From Ferruginibacter albus (GTDB taxonomy: Bacteria; Bacteroidota; Bacteroidia; Chitinophagales; Chitinophagaceae), in the NCBI RefSeq assembly GCF_020042285.1, contig NZ_CP083388.1:2258001-2322000 (forward strand): a DNA stretch of 64,000 bases, written 5' to 3'. The position numbers and the translations under genes are program-made. The number at the start of each line of letters is the position of its first letter. Position 1 is the first letter of the stretch. Below the pieces are notes generated by a model. It searched no databases and had not been told where the DNA came from. It saw nothing but the letters and a program-made list of their open reading frames with translations. Below are positions 25,248 through 34,301 of the stretch, piece by piece.

Positions 25248-25790
25248 TTACTGTTTTCCTTCTCCGATTAATATCAACGCAAAAACCGCATAATTTATAA
25301 TATCAAAATAATTCGCATCAATTCCCTCGCTTATCAATGTTTTACCTTCATTCATCACCATTTGCCGTATGCGTAACAACTTTGCAAGGATGAGATCCGT
25401 GAAGCTTTCCTGGCTCATATCACGCCACGCCTCTCCGTAATCATGATTTTTATCTTCCATTAGTTTTTTAGCAATGGAAACTTTTTCTGTGTATCGTTTT
25501 TCTACTTCTGCAACAGGCAATTCTTCTATTTCATCGTTATCAATATCCAATTGAATTAAGCCTATGATCGCATAATTCAGTATCCCTTTAAATTCACTCG
25601 TAATATCATCCCCTATCTTTTGTGTTTTCTTTTCCTGTATCGTACGAATACGCTTGGCTTTTATATATATCTGGTCGGCAATGGAAATAGTTCTGTAAAC
25701 TCTCCATGATGTCCCGTAATCAGCAGTCTTTTTCAAAAATATTTCTTTGCAGGAGTTGATAGCGGCATCATACTGTTGGTTCGTGTTCAT
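25248..25790 (-). CDS. DUF1599 protein (nucleotide modification-associated domain 1)
   Basis: A 180-aa protein with an internal duplication. Each half carries a K-x-x-DYG-x-x-W segment (KKTADYGTSWRVYR and EDKNHDYGEAWRDM) followed by a helix with R-I-R and an I-x-NYA helix (ILNYAIIGLIQLD and IINYAVFALILIG). This is the DUF1599 / nucleotide-modification-associated domain 1 pattern, thought to relate to base or nucleotide modification. It is divergent from folP, with 54 bp between starts, as often seen in Bacteroidota. Confidence 0.85.
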   Translation of the reverse strand: MNTNQQYDAAINSCKEIFLKKTADYGTSWRVYRTISIADQIYIKAKRIRTIQEKKTQKIGDDITSEFKGILNYAIIGLIQLDIDNDEIEELPVAEVEKRYTEKVSIAKKLMEDKNHDYGEAWRDMSQESFTDLILAKLLRIRQMVMNEGKTLISEGIDANYFDIINYAVFALILIGEGKQ

Positions 25791-25844
25791 CTTTGCTAAA
25801 TGTCTTATACTTTTGTTATACTCAAAATTAACTGTTTATAGCTG

Positions 25845-26687
25845 ATGTACACACTCAACTGCAAAGGAAAATTATTGGTAATTGAAAGTCCGCTGGTAAT
25901 GGGAATATTGAATATAACTCCTGATTCATTTTATGAGGGATATTTGGACAAGGAATTGCCTGCAATCGTTTCCCTTGCAGAAGAAATGATCAGCGCTGGT
26001 GCCGACATTTTAGACATCGGCGGACAAAGCACCCGTCCCGGAAGTGTGCGCATTTCTGCAGAAGAAGAACTGGATAGGATATTGCCTGTAATACAAGCTA
26101 TTCTTAAAAAAATGCCTTCTGCCATCATTTCCGTAGATACTTATTATAGCCGCGTGGCCGAAGCTGCCATTGAAAATGGCGCTTCTATTATCAATGATAT
26201 CAGCGCAGGAAATATGGATAGCAAAATGATCGCAACGGTTGCGTCCTTGCAAATACCCTACATCTGTATGCATATGAAAGGTAGCCCTGACACTATGCAA
26301 AATGGTCCCCGTTATGAAAATGTTGTAACGGAAGTATTGGATTTTTTCATAGATAAGATCGCCGAATGTAAAAATGCCGGCATTAATGATGTGATCATAG
26401 ATCCCGGCTTTGGTTTCGGAAAAACGATAGCGCATAACTTTATCCTGCTGAAATACCTGCATACATTTTCTATGCTTGAGAAGCCAATATTGGCAGGTAT
26501 TTCAAGAAAGAGTACTGTTTATAAAACATTGGGCACAACCGCTAATGAAGCACTAAACGGAACAACCGTATTAAATACGATTGCTTTGTTAAACGGCGCT
26601 TCGATAGTAAGAGTGCATGATGTGAAAGAAGCAAAAGAGGCAATTAAATTAATCAGAACATATAATGAGTCTTCAAACTCCAAATAA
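25845..26687 (+). CDS. folP: Dihydropteroate synthase
   Basis: A 280-aa TIM-barrel enzyme joining p-aminobenzoate and dihydropterin pyrophosphate in folate synthesis, the sulfonamide target. Motifs are MGILNITPDSFYEG, ADILDIGGQSTRPGS, VDTYYSRVAEAAIENGASII, HMKGSPDTMQ, DPGFGFGKTIAHN, GISRKSTVYKTLG and VRVHDVKEAKEA. Loop 1 reads TPDSFYEGYLDK where many enzymes have TPDSFSDGG. Length is normal. It is divergent from DUF1599; the next gene, the DNA glycosylase, follows by 12 bp. Confidence 0.96.
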   Translation: MYTLNCKGKLLVIESPLVMGILNITPDSFYEGYLDKELPAIVSLAEEMISAGADILDIGGQSTRPGSVRISAEEELDRILPVIQAILKKMPSAIISVDTYYSRVAEAAIENGASIINDISAGNMDSKMIATVASLQIPYICMHMKGSPDTMQNGPRYENVVTEVLDFFIDKIAECKNAGINDVIIDPGFGFGKTIAHNFILLKYLHTFSMLEKPILAGISRKSTVYKTLGTTANEALNGTTVLNTIALLNGASIVRVHDVKEAKEAIKLIRTYNESSNSK

Positions 26688-26699
26688 CAAATTCCAATT

Positions 26700-27290
26700 A
26701 TGTCATACTGCATTGCAATAGAAAATATGTCGGGAGAGAGACAATCTTTACACAAAGCTTATCACGATAAATTATATGGATTCCCCATTCACGATGATAA
26801 TGAATTATTCTGTCGCCTGATACTTGAAATTAACCAGGCAGGATTAAGCTGGGAAACAATATTGAAGAAAGAAACCGGCTTTAGAAAAGCGTATCATAAT
26901 TTCAATATTAAAAAAGTAGCTGCTTATACAGAAAAAGACAGAGAACGCTTGTTAGCTGATGCCAACATCATTCGCAACCGTTTAAAAATAAATGCTGCTA
27001 TTGAAAATGCTAAAAGCATTTTACAATTACAAAAAGAATTTGGTTCATTTGAAAAATGGCTGGAACATCATCATCCTAAAACAAAAGAAGAATGGGTAAA
27101 GCTATTTAAGAAAACGTTTAAGTTTACCGGTGGTGAAATTGTAAATGAATTTTTAATGAGCATTGGCTATCTGCCGGGGGCACATACTGCTGATTGTAAG
27201 ATTGGAAAAGCTATTTTAAAAGCAAAGCCGATGTGGTTGATTTCAAGCAGCAAAGAAGCAAAAACTACAAAGACGCAAAAGTCTATTTAA
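26700..27290 (+). CDS. tag: DNA-3-methyladenine glycosylase I family
   Basis: A 196-aa base-excision enzyme of the Tag family, removing 3-methyladenine. The zinc ligands are kept (Cys4, His22 in AYHD, His162 and Cys166 in HTADC). The catalytic Glu43 and pocket Trp51 are in LEINQAGLSWETILKK. The usual EWG motif after YHD is LYG here, so the pocket Trp (Trp21 in E. coli) is Tyr26, and there is a Lys-rich C-terminal tail. Probably active with altered base contacts. It is cotranscribed with folP or closely follows it. Confidence 0.87.
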   Translation: MSYCIAIENMSGERQSLHKAYHDKLYGFPIHDDNELFCRLILEINQAGLSWETILKKETGFRKAYHNFNIKKVAAYTEKDRERLLADANIIRNRLKINAAIENAKSILQLQKEFGSFEKWLEHHHPKTKEEWVKLFKKTFKFTGGEIVNEFLMSIGYLPGAHTADCKIGKAILKAKPMWLISSSKEAKTTKTQKSI

Positions 27291-27317
27291 ATTTTTTATA
27301 AGAATCATACATAAACA

Positions 27318-27346
27318 ATAAAGCCTGTCCAAAAGACAGGCTTTAT
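27318..27346. terminator. Bidirectional terminator between tag and the FKBP gene
   Basis: A 12-bp stem ATAAAGCCTGTC / GACAGGCTTTAT with loop CAAAA lies between two convergent genes, with T-rich sequence on the plus strand (CTTATTT) and A/T-rich sequence on the other. Confidence 0.85.
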
Positions 27347-27363
27347 CTTATTTAAATCGTTCC

Positions 27364-28389
27364 TTATTTCCTTATTCCTCTTTTAATAGAATCAATCTTT
27401 TGTACGGCTTTAATGGAATCCATATAATGTTTTCTCATTGCCATTTGTTTATCCATTTCTGCTTTTTCTTCTGCTCTTGCCTGTGCAGTAGTAATCACAT
27501 CTACAATTTCAATATCAAAAATTAAGTTTTCATTCGGCTTAATGTCCTGTCTTGAGCCTCTTGGTCCATAACCTAATCCCGAAGGAATAAATATTTTTGC
27601 CTTAGCGCCTTTTTTCAATAAAGGCAATGCATCTAACCAACCATCTATTACTCCACGATCTTCAGGTTTCAGATCAATAGGAATAAGATCGGTATGATGG
27701 AAATTTGAATCAATGTTAGAATCAAACGCTCTTCCTGTTGACATAGCCCATCCTGTATATTTAACTTTAGGAACCATGCTTGTATCTAAGTTAGGACCTT
27801 CCCCCGGAGTAATAATGTGCACGTATGTTCCTTTAGGTGTTTTATCGGCGGTCAAATTATTTTTTGCCAGGTAATCTTTAATTATTTTATCGTCTTTATC
27901 TTTTTGCACCAATGTTCTTACAGAATCTCTTTGCATTGCTACCAGCTTCAATTTTTCCTGTGCAGCTTTCGCTTCGATTTCTGTTGTATAAATATTTATG
28001 ATCTTGTAGGTGTTAACTAAAAATTCTCCTTTTTTAAACATAGGGGGAAGGTTAGCACTCATCTTCATGATAGAATCGATCGACGTTTTAATAACAACAC
28101 TATCGCCTTGTCTTAAAGTAGAAAAAATGGCAAAATAATCCGGGGGAATCATTGAATCGAATCTACCTATCTGGTTGCCTGTTTCTCTGGAATTTAGCAA
28201 TATAGTATCTGTGTGAGAATCTTTATAAAATCGATCAACCTGTATTTCAAAAAAATTGCCATAAGCCAATTTTTTCCCTTGACCGTTTGAGATCACTTTA
28301 TACAACATGCCCGATTTTGTTTTCCTGAACGAATTACACGATACAAGCACTATTGCTAATAAAGCTGATAAATAAAATAAACGTTTCAT
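27364..28389 (-). CDS. FKBP-type peptidyl-prolyl isomerase lipoprotein, GldI-like
   Basis: A 341-aa lipoprotein (VLVSC, Cys18). The C-terminal region (about residues 185-300) is an FKBP domain: KGTYVHIITPGEGPNLD, VKYTGWAMSTGRAFDSN, GVIDGWLDALPLLKKGAKAKIFIPSGLGYGPRG and IFDIEIVDV. The N-terminal region (about 20-150) resembles a second, degenerate FKBP domain. In Flavobacterium, GldI is a lipoprotein FKBP needed for gliding and T9SS protein folding. The neighbours here (DHH phosphoesterase, then divergent ndk) match gldI-type loci in Bacteroidota. The C-terminus is a coiled Lys/Glu-rich tail. Confidence 0.85.
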   Translation of the reverse strand: MKRLFYLSALLAIVLVSCNSFRKTKSGMLYKVISNGQGKKLAYGNFFEIQVDRFYKDSHTDTILLNSRETGNQIGRFDSMIPPDYFAIFSTLRQGDSVVIKTSIDSIMKMSANLPPMFKKGEFLVNTYKIINIYTTEIEAKAAQEKLKLVAMQRDSVRTLVQKDKDDKIIKDYLAKNNLTADKTPKGTYVHIITPGEGPNLDTSMVPKVKYTGWAMSTGRAFDSNIDSNFHHTDLIPIDLKPEDRGVIDGWLDALPLLKKGAKAKIFIPSGLGYGPRGSRQDIKPNENLIFDIEIVDVITTAQARAEEKAEMDKQMAMRKHYMDSIKAVQKIDSIKRGIRK

Positions 28390-28402
28390 TATTGGTTTGT
28401 AT

Positions 28403-29422
28403 TTAAAATTGATAGTCGCTTAATTGATCTTTATTTTCTTTCATGGCAGCTTTGAACTTTGCCACCACTTCTTCTAACGGTTCTTTATTTTGTCCACCGG
28501 CTGCGTTAAAATGTCCACCGCCATTGAAGTATTTTCTTGCAAAAGTATTTACATCAAAATTTCCTTTACTTCTAAAAGAGCTTTTTCGCTCTTCCCCTCT
28601 ATCTATAATAATAGCAGCCAGTTTAATTCCCTGGATGCTCAAAGGGTAGTTCACCAATCCTTCTGTATCGCCTGTTCTGATATCGTATTTTATCAGGTCG
28701 TTTTGTGGAATGGCTATTAAAGCGGTATTGTATTCATAAAATATCTCCATTCTATGCAACAATACATTGCCGATAAATCGGAATCTGTTCTCTAAAAAAT
28801 TATCGTATAATTCTTCGTGTACCCGTGAATGTTTGAATCCTGTTTTTTTAAGCGCAGCTACCATTTCATGTACGCTTGACGAAGTCGAAGGAAAACGAAA
28901 GGAACCTGTATCTGTCATCACTCCTGCATATAAACACTCTGCTACTGCTTCATTTATCTTATCTCCATTGCCTGAACCAACAATAAAATCATACACCATT
29001 TCTGCAGTAGAACTTTTATCTGCATTGCTGATGCCGTAAGTAAATTTCTCCACCTGCGGTTCAATATGATGATCAATTAAAATTCTTGTAGCAGTTGCGT
29101 TACCTAATTTTTCTTCCATCTTTTTTGTACGACTCAATGTATTAAAGTCTAAACAAAAGATCCATTCTGCTTCATCAATAGCATTATTGGCTGCATTGAA
29201 CTGACTTTCATAATCCAGCACTTGTTTGCATCCGGGCATCCAGTTTAAAAAAGCCGCCCAGTTGGTGGGCGATATAACTGTAATGCTGTGTCCAAACTGT
29301 TTTAGAAAATGATACAAACCCAATGAAGAACCCATCGCATCGCCATCCGGCTTTTGATGAGTTGTAATTACCACTTTACGTGGTTGCGATAATAAAGAAT
29401 ATAGTTCACTTATTTCCTGCAT
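28403..29422 (-). CDS. nrnA: DHH-family phosphoesterase (NrnA/Orn-like)
   Basis: A 339-aa DHH/DHHA1 enzyme that degrades short oligoribonucleotides or 3'-phosphoadenosine phosphate. Motifs are HQKPDGDAMGSSLGL, the DHH motif ILIDHHIEPQ, MTDTGSFRFPSTSSS and the C-terminal DHHA1 GGGHFNAAGG. The start ATG was set at 29422 (MQEISELYSLL): a longer frame would begin within the -33 element of the promoter at 29431-29461. The expected transcript start is only a few bases before the ATG, so the mRNA may be nearly leaderless. It overlaps no neighbour and precedes the FKBP gene by 13 bp. Confidence 0.93.
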   Translation of the reverse strand: MQEISELYSLLSQPRKVVITTHQKPDGDAMGSSLGLYHFLKQFGHSITVISPTNWAAFLNWMPGCKQVLDYESQFNAANNAIDEAEWIFCLDFNTLSRTKKMEEKLGNATATRILIDHHIEPQVEKFTYGISNADKSSTAEMVYDFIVGSGNGDKINEAVAECLYAGVMTDTGSFRFPSTSSSVHEMVAALKKTGFKHSRVHEELYDNFLENRFRFIGNVLLHRMEIFYEYNTALIAIPQNDLIKYDIRTGDTEGLVNYPLSIQGIKLAAIIIDRGEERKSSFRSKGNFDVNTFARKYFNGGGHFNAAGGQNKEPLEEVVAKFKAAMKENKDQLSDYQF

Positions 29423-29430
29423 CGGCGGCG

Positions 29431-29461
29431 CAAAAGTAATTTTAATTAAGTAAACTGCCAA
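29431..29461 (-). promoter_or_regulatory. nrnA promoter
   Basis: On the minus strand TTG (29461-29459), 20 bp, then TACTTTTG (29438-29431), both matching the Bacteroidota primary-sigma consensus. It runs on into CGCCGCC, as at ndk. The start codon ATG is 8 bp past the box. Confidence 0.88.
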
Positions 29462-29572
29462 TTTAACGCCAAAGGCATGTTTACATTAACAGATAGCTAA
29501 CGATTTTCTTACCTGATAGTAATTCATGACAACCGGTTTGATTTATCCTAAACCAGAAGGATCATTCTTATA

Positions 29573-29603
29573 TTGAACAATTATTGTCTTTCCTTTATCT
29601 TTG
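29573..29603 (+). promoter_or_regulatory. ndk promoter
   Basis: TTG (29573-29575), 20 bp, then TATCTTTG (29596-29603) and CGCCGCCG. It matches the Bacteroidota consensus exactly and shares TTTGCGCCGCCG with the divergent nrnA promoter. The leader to the ndk start is about 30 nt. Confidence 0.9.
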
Positions 29604-29641
29604 CGCCGCCGTAAGCACTTATACGGTTTTAATACATAATT

Positions 29642-30058
29642 ATGAGCAACAGAACATTCACAATGATCAAGCCGGACGCTACCAGGAAAGGAAGCACCGG
29701 CGCTATTTTAGAAAAAATAAATGCAGCAGGCTTTAAAATTGTTGCAATGAAAATGACGCATCTTTCTGCCGCAAAAGCCGGAGAGTTTTATGCTGTGCAT
29801 AAAGAACGTCCTTTTTATGGCGAATTGGTAGAGTTTATGAGTAGTGGTCCTATTACAGCTGCGGTTTTAGAAAAAGAAAATGCAGTGGAAGATTTTCGCA
29901 CATTGATCGGAGCCACCAATCCTGCTCAAGCAGCAGAAGGCACTATCCGCAAATTGTATGCAGCATCTGTTGGTGAAAATGCCATTCACGGTAGTGACAG
30001 CAATGAGAACGCCCAAATTGAAAGTGATTTCTTTTTTAGCAAGCTGGAACAATTCTAA
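29642..30058 (+). CDS. ndk: Nucleoside diphosphate kinase
   Basis: A 138-aa kinase that moves the gamma-phosphate between nucleoside di- and triphosphates through a phosphohistidine. It has the ATP-side start [10 protein letters not shown]88-like loop, and the active site [20 protein letters not shown] with His116. Length and motifs are canonical. The promoter upstream is strong. No linked operon gene follows. Confidence 0.97.
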   Translation: MSNRTFTMIKPDATRKGSTGAILEKINAAGFKIVAMKMTHLSAAKAGEFYAVHKERPFYGELVEFMSSGPITAAVLEKENAVEDFRTLIGATNPAQAAEGTIRKLYAASVGENAIHGSDSNENAQIESDFFFSKLEQF

Positions 30059-30099
30059 ATATTTTAAAAGCCGGGGCTTTCGGAAAACGTATATCTATC

Positions 30100-30175
30100 A
30101 CCGCTAGCCCCTGCTTTCACTACAAGTACGCCACAATGCCTGGCCGCCAATCTTCAGCGTGCTTTTCGTTCAATC
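30100..30175. repeat. Dispersed intergenic repeat, family 3, copy B
   Basis: The order of blocks (GCTTTCACTACAAGTACG, AATCTTCAGCGTGCTTTTCG, TTCAATC) matches copy A near the left end of the window. The gap 30059-30392 between ndk and the next gene holds this repeat and a possible promoter: TTTG at 30280-30283, 22 bp, then TATCTTCA at 30306-30313. Otherwise I see nothing in the gap. Confidence 0.6.
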
Positions 30176-30392
30176 AGGCAGCCCTTCAACATAATTAATT
30201 CTATTTAGCCACAGCCATTCTACACCACATCAACAAGCACATCCGGCAGAAATCCTATAAAAAAGCTAAATATTTTAAGTTTGGCTTATACGTTAAGCAA
30301 TAGTGTATCTTCACAAAAACCGGAATTTTGCAAAAAGAATATCCGCATATACCAAAACAACGACCCATTCACTCTAAACCACCCTTTAAGCA

Positions 30393-31298
30393 ATGAAGAA
30401 ATATTGCTTTGTTATTGCCCTTATTTATATCCAAATTATTTCATTCAGCGGGTTTGCTCAAGGAAAAATTGAACAATCAAAAAAAGAATTGAATCAAACA
30501 ACCAGCAATACAAACACTTCCAGCAATTCCAACAATTCTAATAATTCCAACAATTCTGATAATTCCAACAATTCTGATAACTCTGGAAGTTCAAGACGCA
30601 GAAGGTATGACTCTTACAATTCGGACAATTGTGAAGCACCCTCTTTGGGTGATATTATAGGAGAAATTTTTGTATTTGCTATTTATTATTCCATAGTGGG
30701 GGATTATGAACATGAAGAACATCTGAATAATAATCTGACCAAATACCCATATATAACTGCCAATTCCGGAAATTACATCAGCCGCGACTCATCACTATCG
30801 CTACAAAAAAAAATACGGCTTGACCTTGAAGATAAAGTATTGATAGGATCACCCGCTATTTATGGCAATCATCTAAAAATCAAAATAAGACCTTCGCCAA
30901 AAATATACGTTCAATTCGATCATTTTGAATTGATGGAACGCAATAAGCAAACACAACGCAATGACTATCTCTCCTTATTTAATTTCAATGTATGCTACGA
31001 TAGATTAAGGTTTGAAAGTTTTAATTTGGGCTGGGTGCTCGGTGCAAATTATATTGCAAACAATGTAAACAAATGGGGGTTCTCTTATGGACTTAATGCT
31101 GAATTATTCATTGCAAAACCAATAAGTATTTTAGGTAGCGCAAAATGGTCTCATGTTAATACTAAGCCCGTTGATGAATTTGAAGCACAGGTAAAATATC
31201 ATATAAAAGATCATTTTTTTACCATTGGCTATGAACATTTAAAAATCGCAACGCCTCAGTACAATTTCTTCTCATGCGGAGCAGGCATATTCTTCTAA
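30393..31298 (+). CDS. Exported outer-membrane-type protein with Asn/Ser repeat
   Basis: A 301-aa protein with signal peptide (MKKYCFVIALIYIQIISFSGFAQ), then about 35 residues of Asn/Ser/Asp repeat (units NNS and NSD) coded by a 9/18-bp tandem DNA repeat at about 30525-30580, then RRRR. The rest is beta-rich with aromatic residues and ends in GAGIFF, like an eight-stranded outer-membrane barrel (final residue Phe). The repeat unit is a multiple of three, so length changes would keep the frame. Family not recognised. A terminator follows within 45 bp. Confidence 0.65.
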   Translation: MKKYCFVIALIYIQIISFSGFAQGKIEQSKKELNQTTSNTNTSSNSNNSNNSNNSDNSNNSDNSGSSRRRRYDSYNSDNCEAPSLGDIIGEIFVFAIYYSIVGDYEHEEHLNNNLTKYPYITANSGNYISRDSSLSLQKKIRLDLEDKVLIGSPAIYGNHLKIKIRPSPKIYVQFDHFELMERNKQTQRNDYLSLFNFNVCYDRLRFESFNLGWVLGANYIANNVNKWGFSYGLNAELFIAKPISILGSAKWSHVNTKPVDEFEAQVKYHIKDHFFTIGYEHLKIATPQYNFFSCGAGIFF

Positions 31299-31302
31299 CC
31301 GG

Positions 31303-31346
31303 AAAAAGAAAGACGCCATCATTTTTTTGATGGCGTCTTTCTTTTT
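31303..31346. terminator. Bidirectional terminator
   Basis: A long stem, core AAAGACGCCATCA (31309-31321) / TGATGGCGTCTTT (31328-31340), with a T6 loop and T-rich flanks, lies between the convergent exported-protein and PL9 genes. The stem extends outward to about 19 bp. Confidence 0.92.
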
Positions 31347-31361
31347 ATTTCTGATAAAAAT

Positions 31362-33266
31362 TTATTCTTTTATCAGTGTATTTGAAATTGTTTTTCCATC
31401 TACATTTAATTGCAAATAATATTGACCGCTTGCTAAACGTTGTCCGTTGATCAGCTTTTGATACGTACCCGCTTGTTGTGTTTCTTCAACCAGCTTATTA
31501 ATTAATTGCCCCTGTTGATTAAAGATAGACAATACTACTTTTGCTTTTACAGGTAAGCTATAACGAATAGTGGCAGAAGAATTGAACGGATTAGGAAATC
31601 CTGCTACTGCTATCACATTTGCTGCATTTATGTTTACTGCTAATATGCTGCTATAAATAACATTTCCATCCAGATCAGTTTGTTTTAATCGGTAATAATA
31701 AGTACCTGCTAAATTATCATTATCTTCAAAAGAATAACTATTAGCTATAGAGCTATTCCCTTTGCCATCAACAAAACCAATAGTAGTCCAGGATGCTGCA
31801 GCAGAAGTGGCAGAACGTTCAATGGTCCATCCTTTATTGTTTACTTCTGTAGAAACGTTCCAATTAAGTTTTACATATTTACCATTTGTGTAAGCGGTAA
31901 ATGAAGTCATTTTTACAGGAACAGGAGTAGTATAATTGGATTCAAATGCTCCTAGATCTGGTGCGGCTCCTATATATGGAATGCCTGCAGAGCCATGGTA
32001 GGTAACGGTTGATAATACAGTGCCCTGATCGATATATTTAAAAGGAGTGGAAGCAGAAGTATTCAAATGCATAAACGTTAATGTAGGTAAACTTCCATCT
32101 ACGTTACGCATAGCCGTTACTCCTGTTGTATCAAATGAAAGTATTTCGGCGCTGGTGGTAGAAGTGCTGAAGGAATTATTACTGTTTACCAATGTTCTGC
32201 TGCCGGTGCTGGCAGAAGGAAGATTTACCCCTTTTTTACCTAATGAAAGATTATTCTTTAATACCAACTGAGCTCCTGATACGTAAGTAACACCGCTGTT
32301 ATTAAATCCAAAATCATTATCTCCATTACTGTATGCAGTGCAATTATATACGTAGATAGAACCTGCATTATTATTTTGATCAAACCCCCTTGCTTTATTG
32401 TTAAAGCTGATACATTTTGCCAAAACAGTATTGTGTGCCAAATTCTTACCATCGCTTCCTCCTGTTTTAAAGCCCATGCCATTTTGATCGCCATTAGTAG
32501 AGCCATCCAGCCAATAATATCCATTATGAAAAGCCCAGCAATCTTCAAAACTCCAAAAAACATTATTGGAAGGCCTTAAATAGCCGTCATACCCGTCATC
32601 AGAATTATACCAGGAGCGACAACCTTTAAAAACAATGGAATCGCCTATATCCAGTTTAGCAGCAAAACCATCTGCATTACCGCCATCATTGCCGGTAGCT
32701 GTATTAAAATCAGCGTTCTCATATGAGTCACAATTAATAATACTATCTCTTGAAGATCCGCCTCCTAACTGTAAGCCTGCATCACGGTTACGCGTAAACG
32801 TACAAAACTCTATTTTACAATAGCTGCCATTATCTACATTCATTCCGTTATCACCTGCTCCTTTGATGATTATGCCATATATATTCCAGTAATTGGCTCC
32901 TAATACGATTCCCCTGTTACTGCTGCCAAATGCCATACCGGAAAAATCAAATACAGGGCGAGAATTAGCATTCGCCATATCTGGCGGATAAACAGAAAGT
33001 AAAATACGATTGGCGGCAGTTCCCGGTTTACTGATCTTAATAGGAGTTGAAACCGTATAAGTTCCGCTGCGTACATAGATTATATCTCCTGCAACAGTAG
33101 CTTTTGACACAGCCTTGCTAAGTGTGGCAAACGGCTCAAAAAGTGATGTGCCTATATTATTATCATTTCCTGTAGTAGCAACATAATAAATGGTTGCAAA
33201 AGATTGAGAAGAAGTCAATATGACAAAAAAAGAAAGCAAACACGCAAAAAGTAGCTGTTTTTTCAT
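31362..33266 (-). CDS. Secreted PL9-type pectate lyase with T9SS sorting domain
   Basis: A 634-aa secreted enzyme: signal peptide ending SFATIYY, a right-handed parallel beta-helix (about 25-420), a FN3-like linker and a C-terminal T9SS type A domain (from GFPNPFNSSATIRYSL to the end). The helix carries the PL9 calcium-site signature: GGNADGFAAKLDIGDS, SWYNSDDGYDGY, and the likely catalytic Lys in GMGFKTGG. PL9 enzymes cleave polygalacturonate by beta-elimination. It lies upstream of other pectin genes on the same strand (CE8, GH43), though separated by TraB and UbiD genes. Confidence 0.85.
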   Translation of the reverse strand: MKKQLLFACLLSFFVILTSSQSFATIYYVATTGNDNNIGTSLFEPFATLSKAVSKATVAGDIIYVRSGTYTVSTPIKISKPGTAANRILLSVYPPDMANANSRPVFDFSGMAFGSSNRGIVLGANYWNIYGIIIKGAGDNGMNVDNGSYCKIEFCTFTRNRDAGLQLGGGSSRDSIINCDSYENADFNTATGNDGGNADGFAAKLDIGDSIVFKGCRSWYNSDDGYDGYLRPSNNVFWSFEDCWAFHNGYYWLDGSTNGDQNGMGFKTGGSDGKNLAHNTVLAKCISFNNKARGFDQNNNAGSIYVYNCTAYSNGDNDFGFNNSGVTYVSGAQLVLKNNLSLGKKGVNLPSASTGSRTLVNSNNSFSTSTTSAEILSFDTTGVTAMRNVDGSLPTLTFMHLNTSASTPFKYIDQGTVLSTVTYHGSAGIPYIGAAPDLGAFESNYTTPVPVKMTSFTAYTNGKYVKLNWNVSTEVNNKGWTIERSATSAAASWTTIGFVDGKGNSSIANSYSFEDNDNLAGTYYYRLKQTDLDGNVIYSSILAVNINAANVIAVAGFPNPFNSSATIRYSLPVKAKVVLSIFNQQGQLINKLVEETQQAGTYQKLINGQRLASGQYYLQLNVDGKTISNTLIKE

Positions 33267-33413
33267 TTGGCTAAGTAAGAGTTTAAAAAATGATTTTTGG
33301 TAAAGGTAAAGATGATATTTTCACAGGAATGGCTGCCTGCAATTGTCAAAAATAATGCCCGAATTATGCAAACGATTGCGTGGAGAGCGATATATAAAAA
33401 AGTGTAAACTGAG

Positions 33414-34298
33414 CTATTTATTTAACAAAGGAATAACGGAATAGCCTTCCTTTTGCAGAAGTTTTATTAATCCTTTTTCGCCTAATAAATGCGCCGCACC
33501 AACTGCTACGAAAATGCTTTTACCTTGCATCTTGCTTTTTAATTGACCAACCCAATTCCTGTTCCGGTCGTATAACAATATATCGTCATGCTCATTAGCC
33601 GTAAAATCAGACCCGGTAATAAGCGTTTCTAATTGTTTTAATTGTTGTGCTTTGTAAGTCAATAGCATTTGATTGAATTCATCCGAATACTTATTAATAC
33701 TATCGATCGTTTGCAATAGATCTTTTGCCTGTTCTTCATAAGGAATGCTATCAAATATTGCCGATTGAAATTCTATCGTTTCTAAACCACGGATCGGCTT
33801 TTTATTTTCCTTTGCGATATGCATTAACCCCTCTTCCACTCCATCGGCTTTTTTACACTTTAATAATTGAGGATAAAGCAATGCAATGATCAGTTCCGGT
33901 TTCATGTTTTGAACAGCCCCTAAAGCAATACTCAAACTATCGTGGAAATATGTTTTGATCTTATTATAATCGGAATCGTTGTAAAGATCTTTTAAGGTTT
34001 TACCATCTTTCATGTAAACCATTTTCAATCCTCCGAAATAAACCACAGGATCGCTAAGGTTAAGTTCCAGGTACAAGGTATCTGAATTGACAAGTGCTTG
34101 TTTTAGTTGTTCGCTAAACACGATATCATCTTTACACATTAAATGAAATGTACCAAAAAGATAGGATGGCTGTTGCAAGCCATTGCCACTCACCTGCCAT
34201 AAAAGACTGTTATCATCTTTATTCTTTTTCAGTTCTTTTATTTGCGCAAAACTGTTAATTGCTAAAAACAATGTAATGATCAAAATTAGTACCCGCAT
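33414..34298 (-). CDS. TraB/GumN family protein
   Basis: A 294-aa exported protein (signal peptide MRVLILIITLFLAINSFAQ) of the TraB/GumN family. It carries the two GxxH motifs: SYLFGTFHLMCKDD near the start and VAVGAAHLLGEKGLIKLLQKEGY near the end. It also has the central KPIRGLETIEFQ. The related Tiki proteins are metalloproteases using these motifs, so protease activity is possible. It is 3 bp from the UbiD gene, likely cotranscribed, with no evident link to pectin use. Confidence 0.85.
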   Translation of the reverse strand: MRVLILIITLFLAINSFAQIKELKKNKDDNSLLWQVSGNGLQQPSYLFGTFHLMCKDDIVFSEQLKQALVNSDTLYLELNLSDPVVYFGGLKMVYMKDGKTLKDLYNDSDYNKIKTYFHDSLSIALGAVQNMKPELIIALLYPQLLKCKKADGVEEGLMHIAKENKKPIRGLETIEFQSAIFDSIPYEEQAKDLLQTIDSINKYSDEFNQMLLTYKAQQLKQLETLITGSDFTANEHDDILLYDRNRNWVGQLKSKMQGKSIFVAVGAAHLLGEKGLIKLLQKEGYSVIPLLNK

Positions 34299-34301
34299 AG
34301 T

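Noticed and set aside
25801..25815. Promoter in front of folP
   Set aside because: TACTTTTG is present, but the nearest TTTG is only 12 bp upstream and the next TTG is about 29 bp away; spacing does not fit.
30525..30580. Possible CRISPR-like or direct repeat array
   Set aside because: The repeat unit is 9 or 18 bp with no spacers, and lies inside a coding frame, so it is a low-complexity coding repeat.
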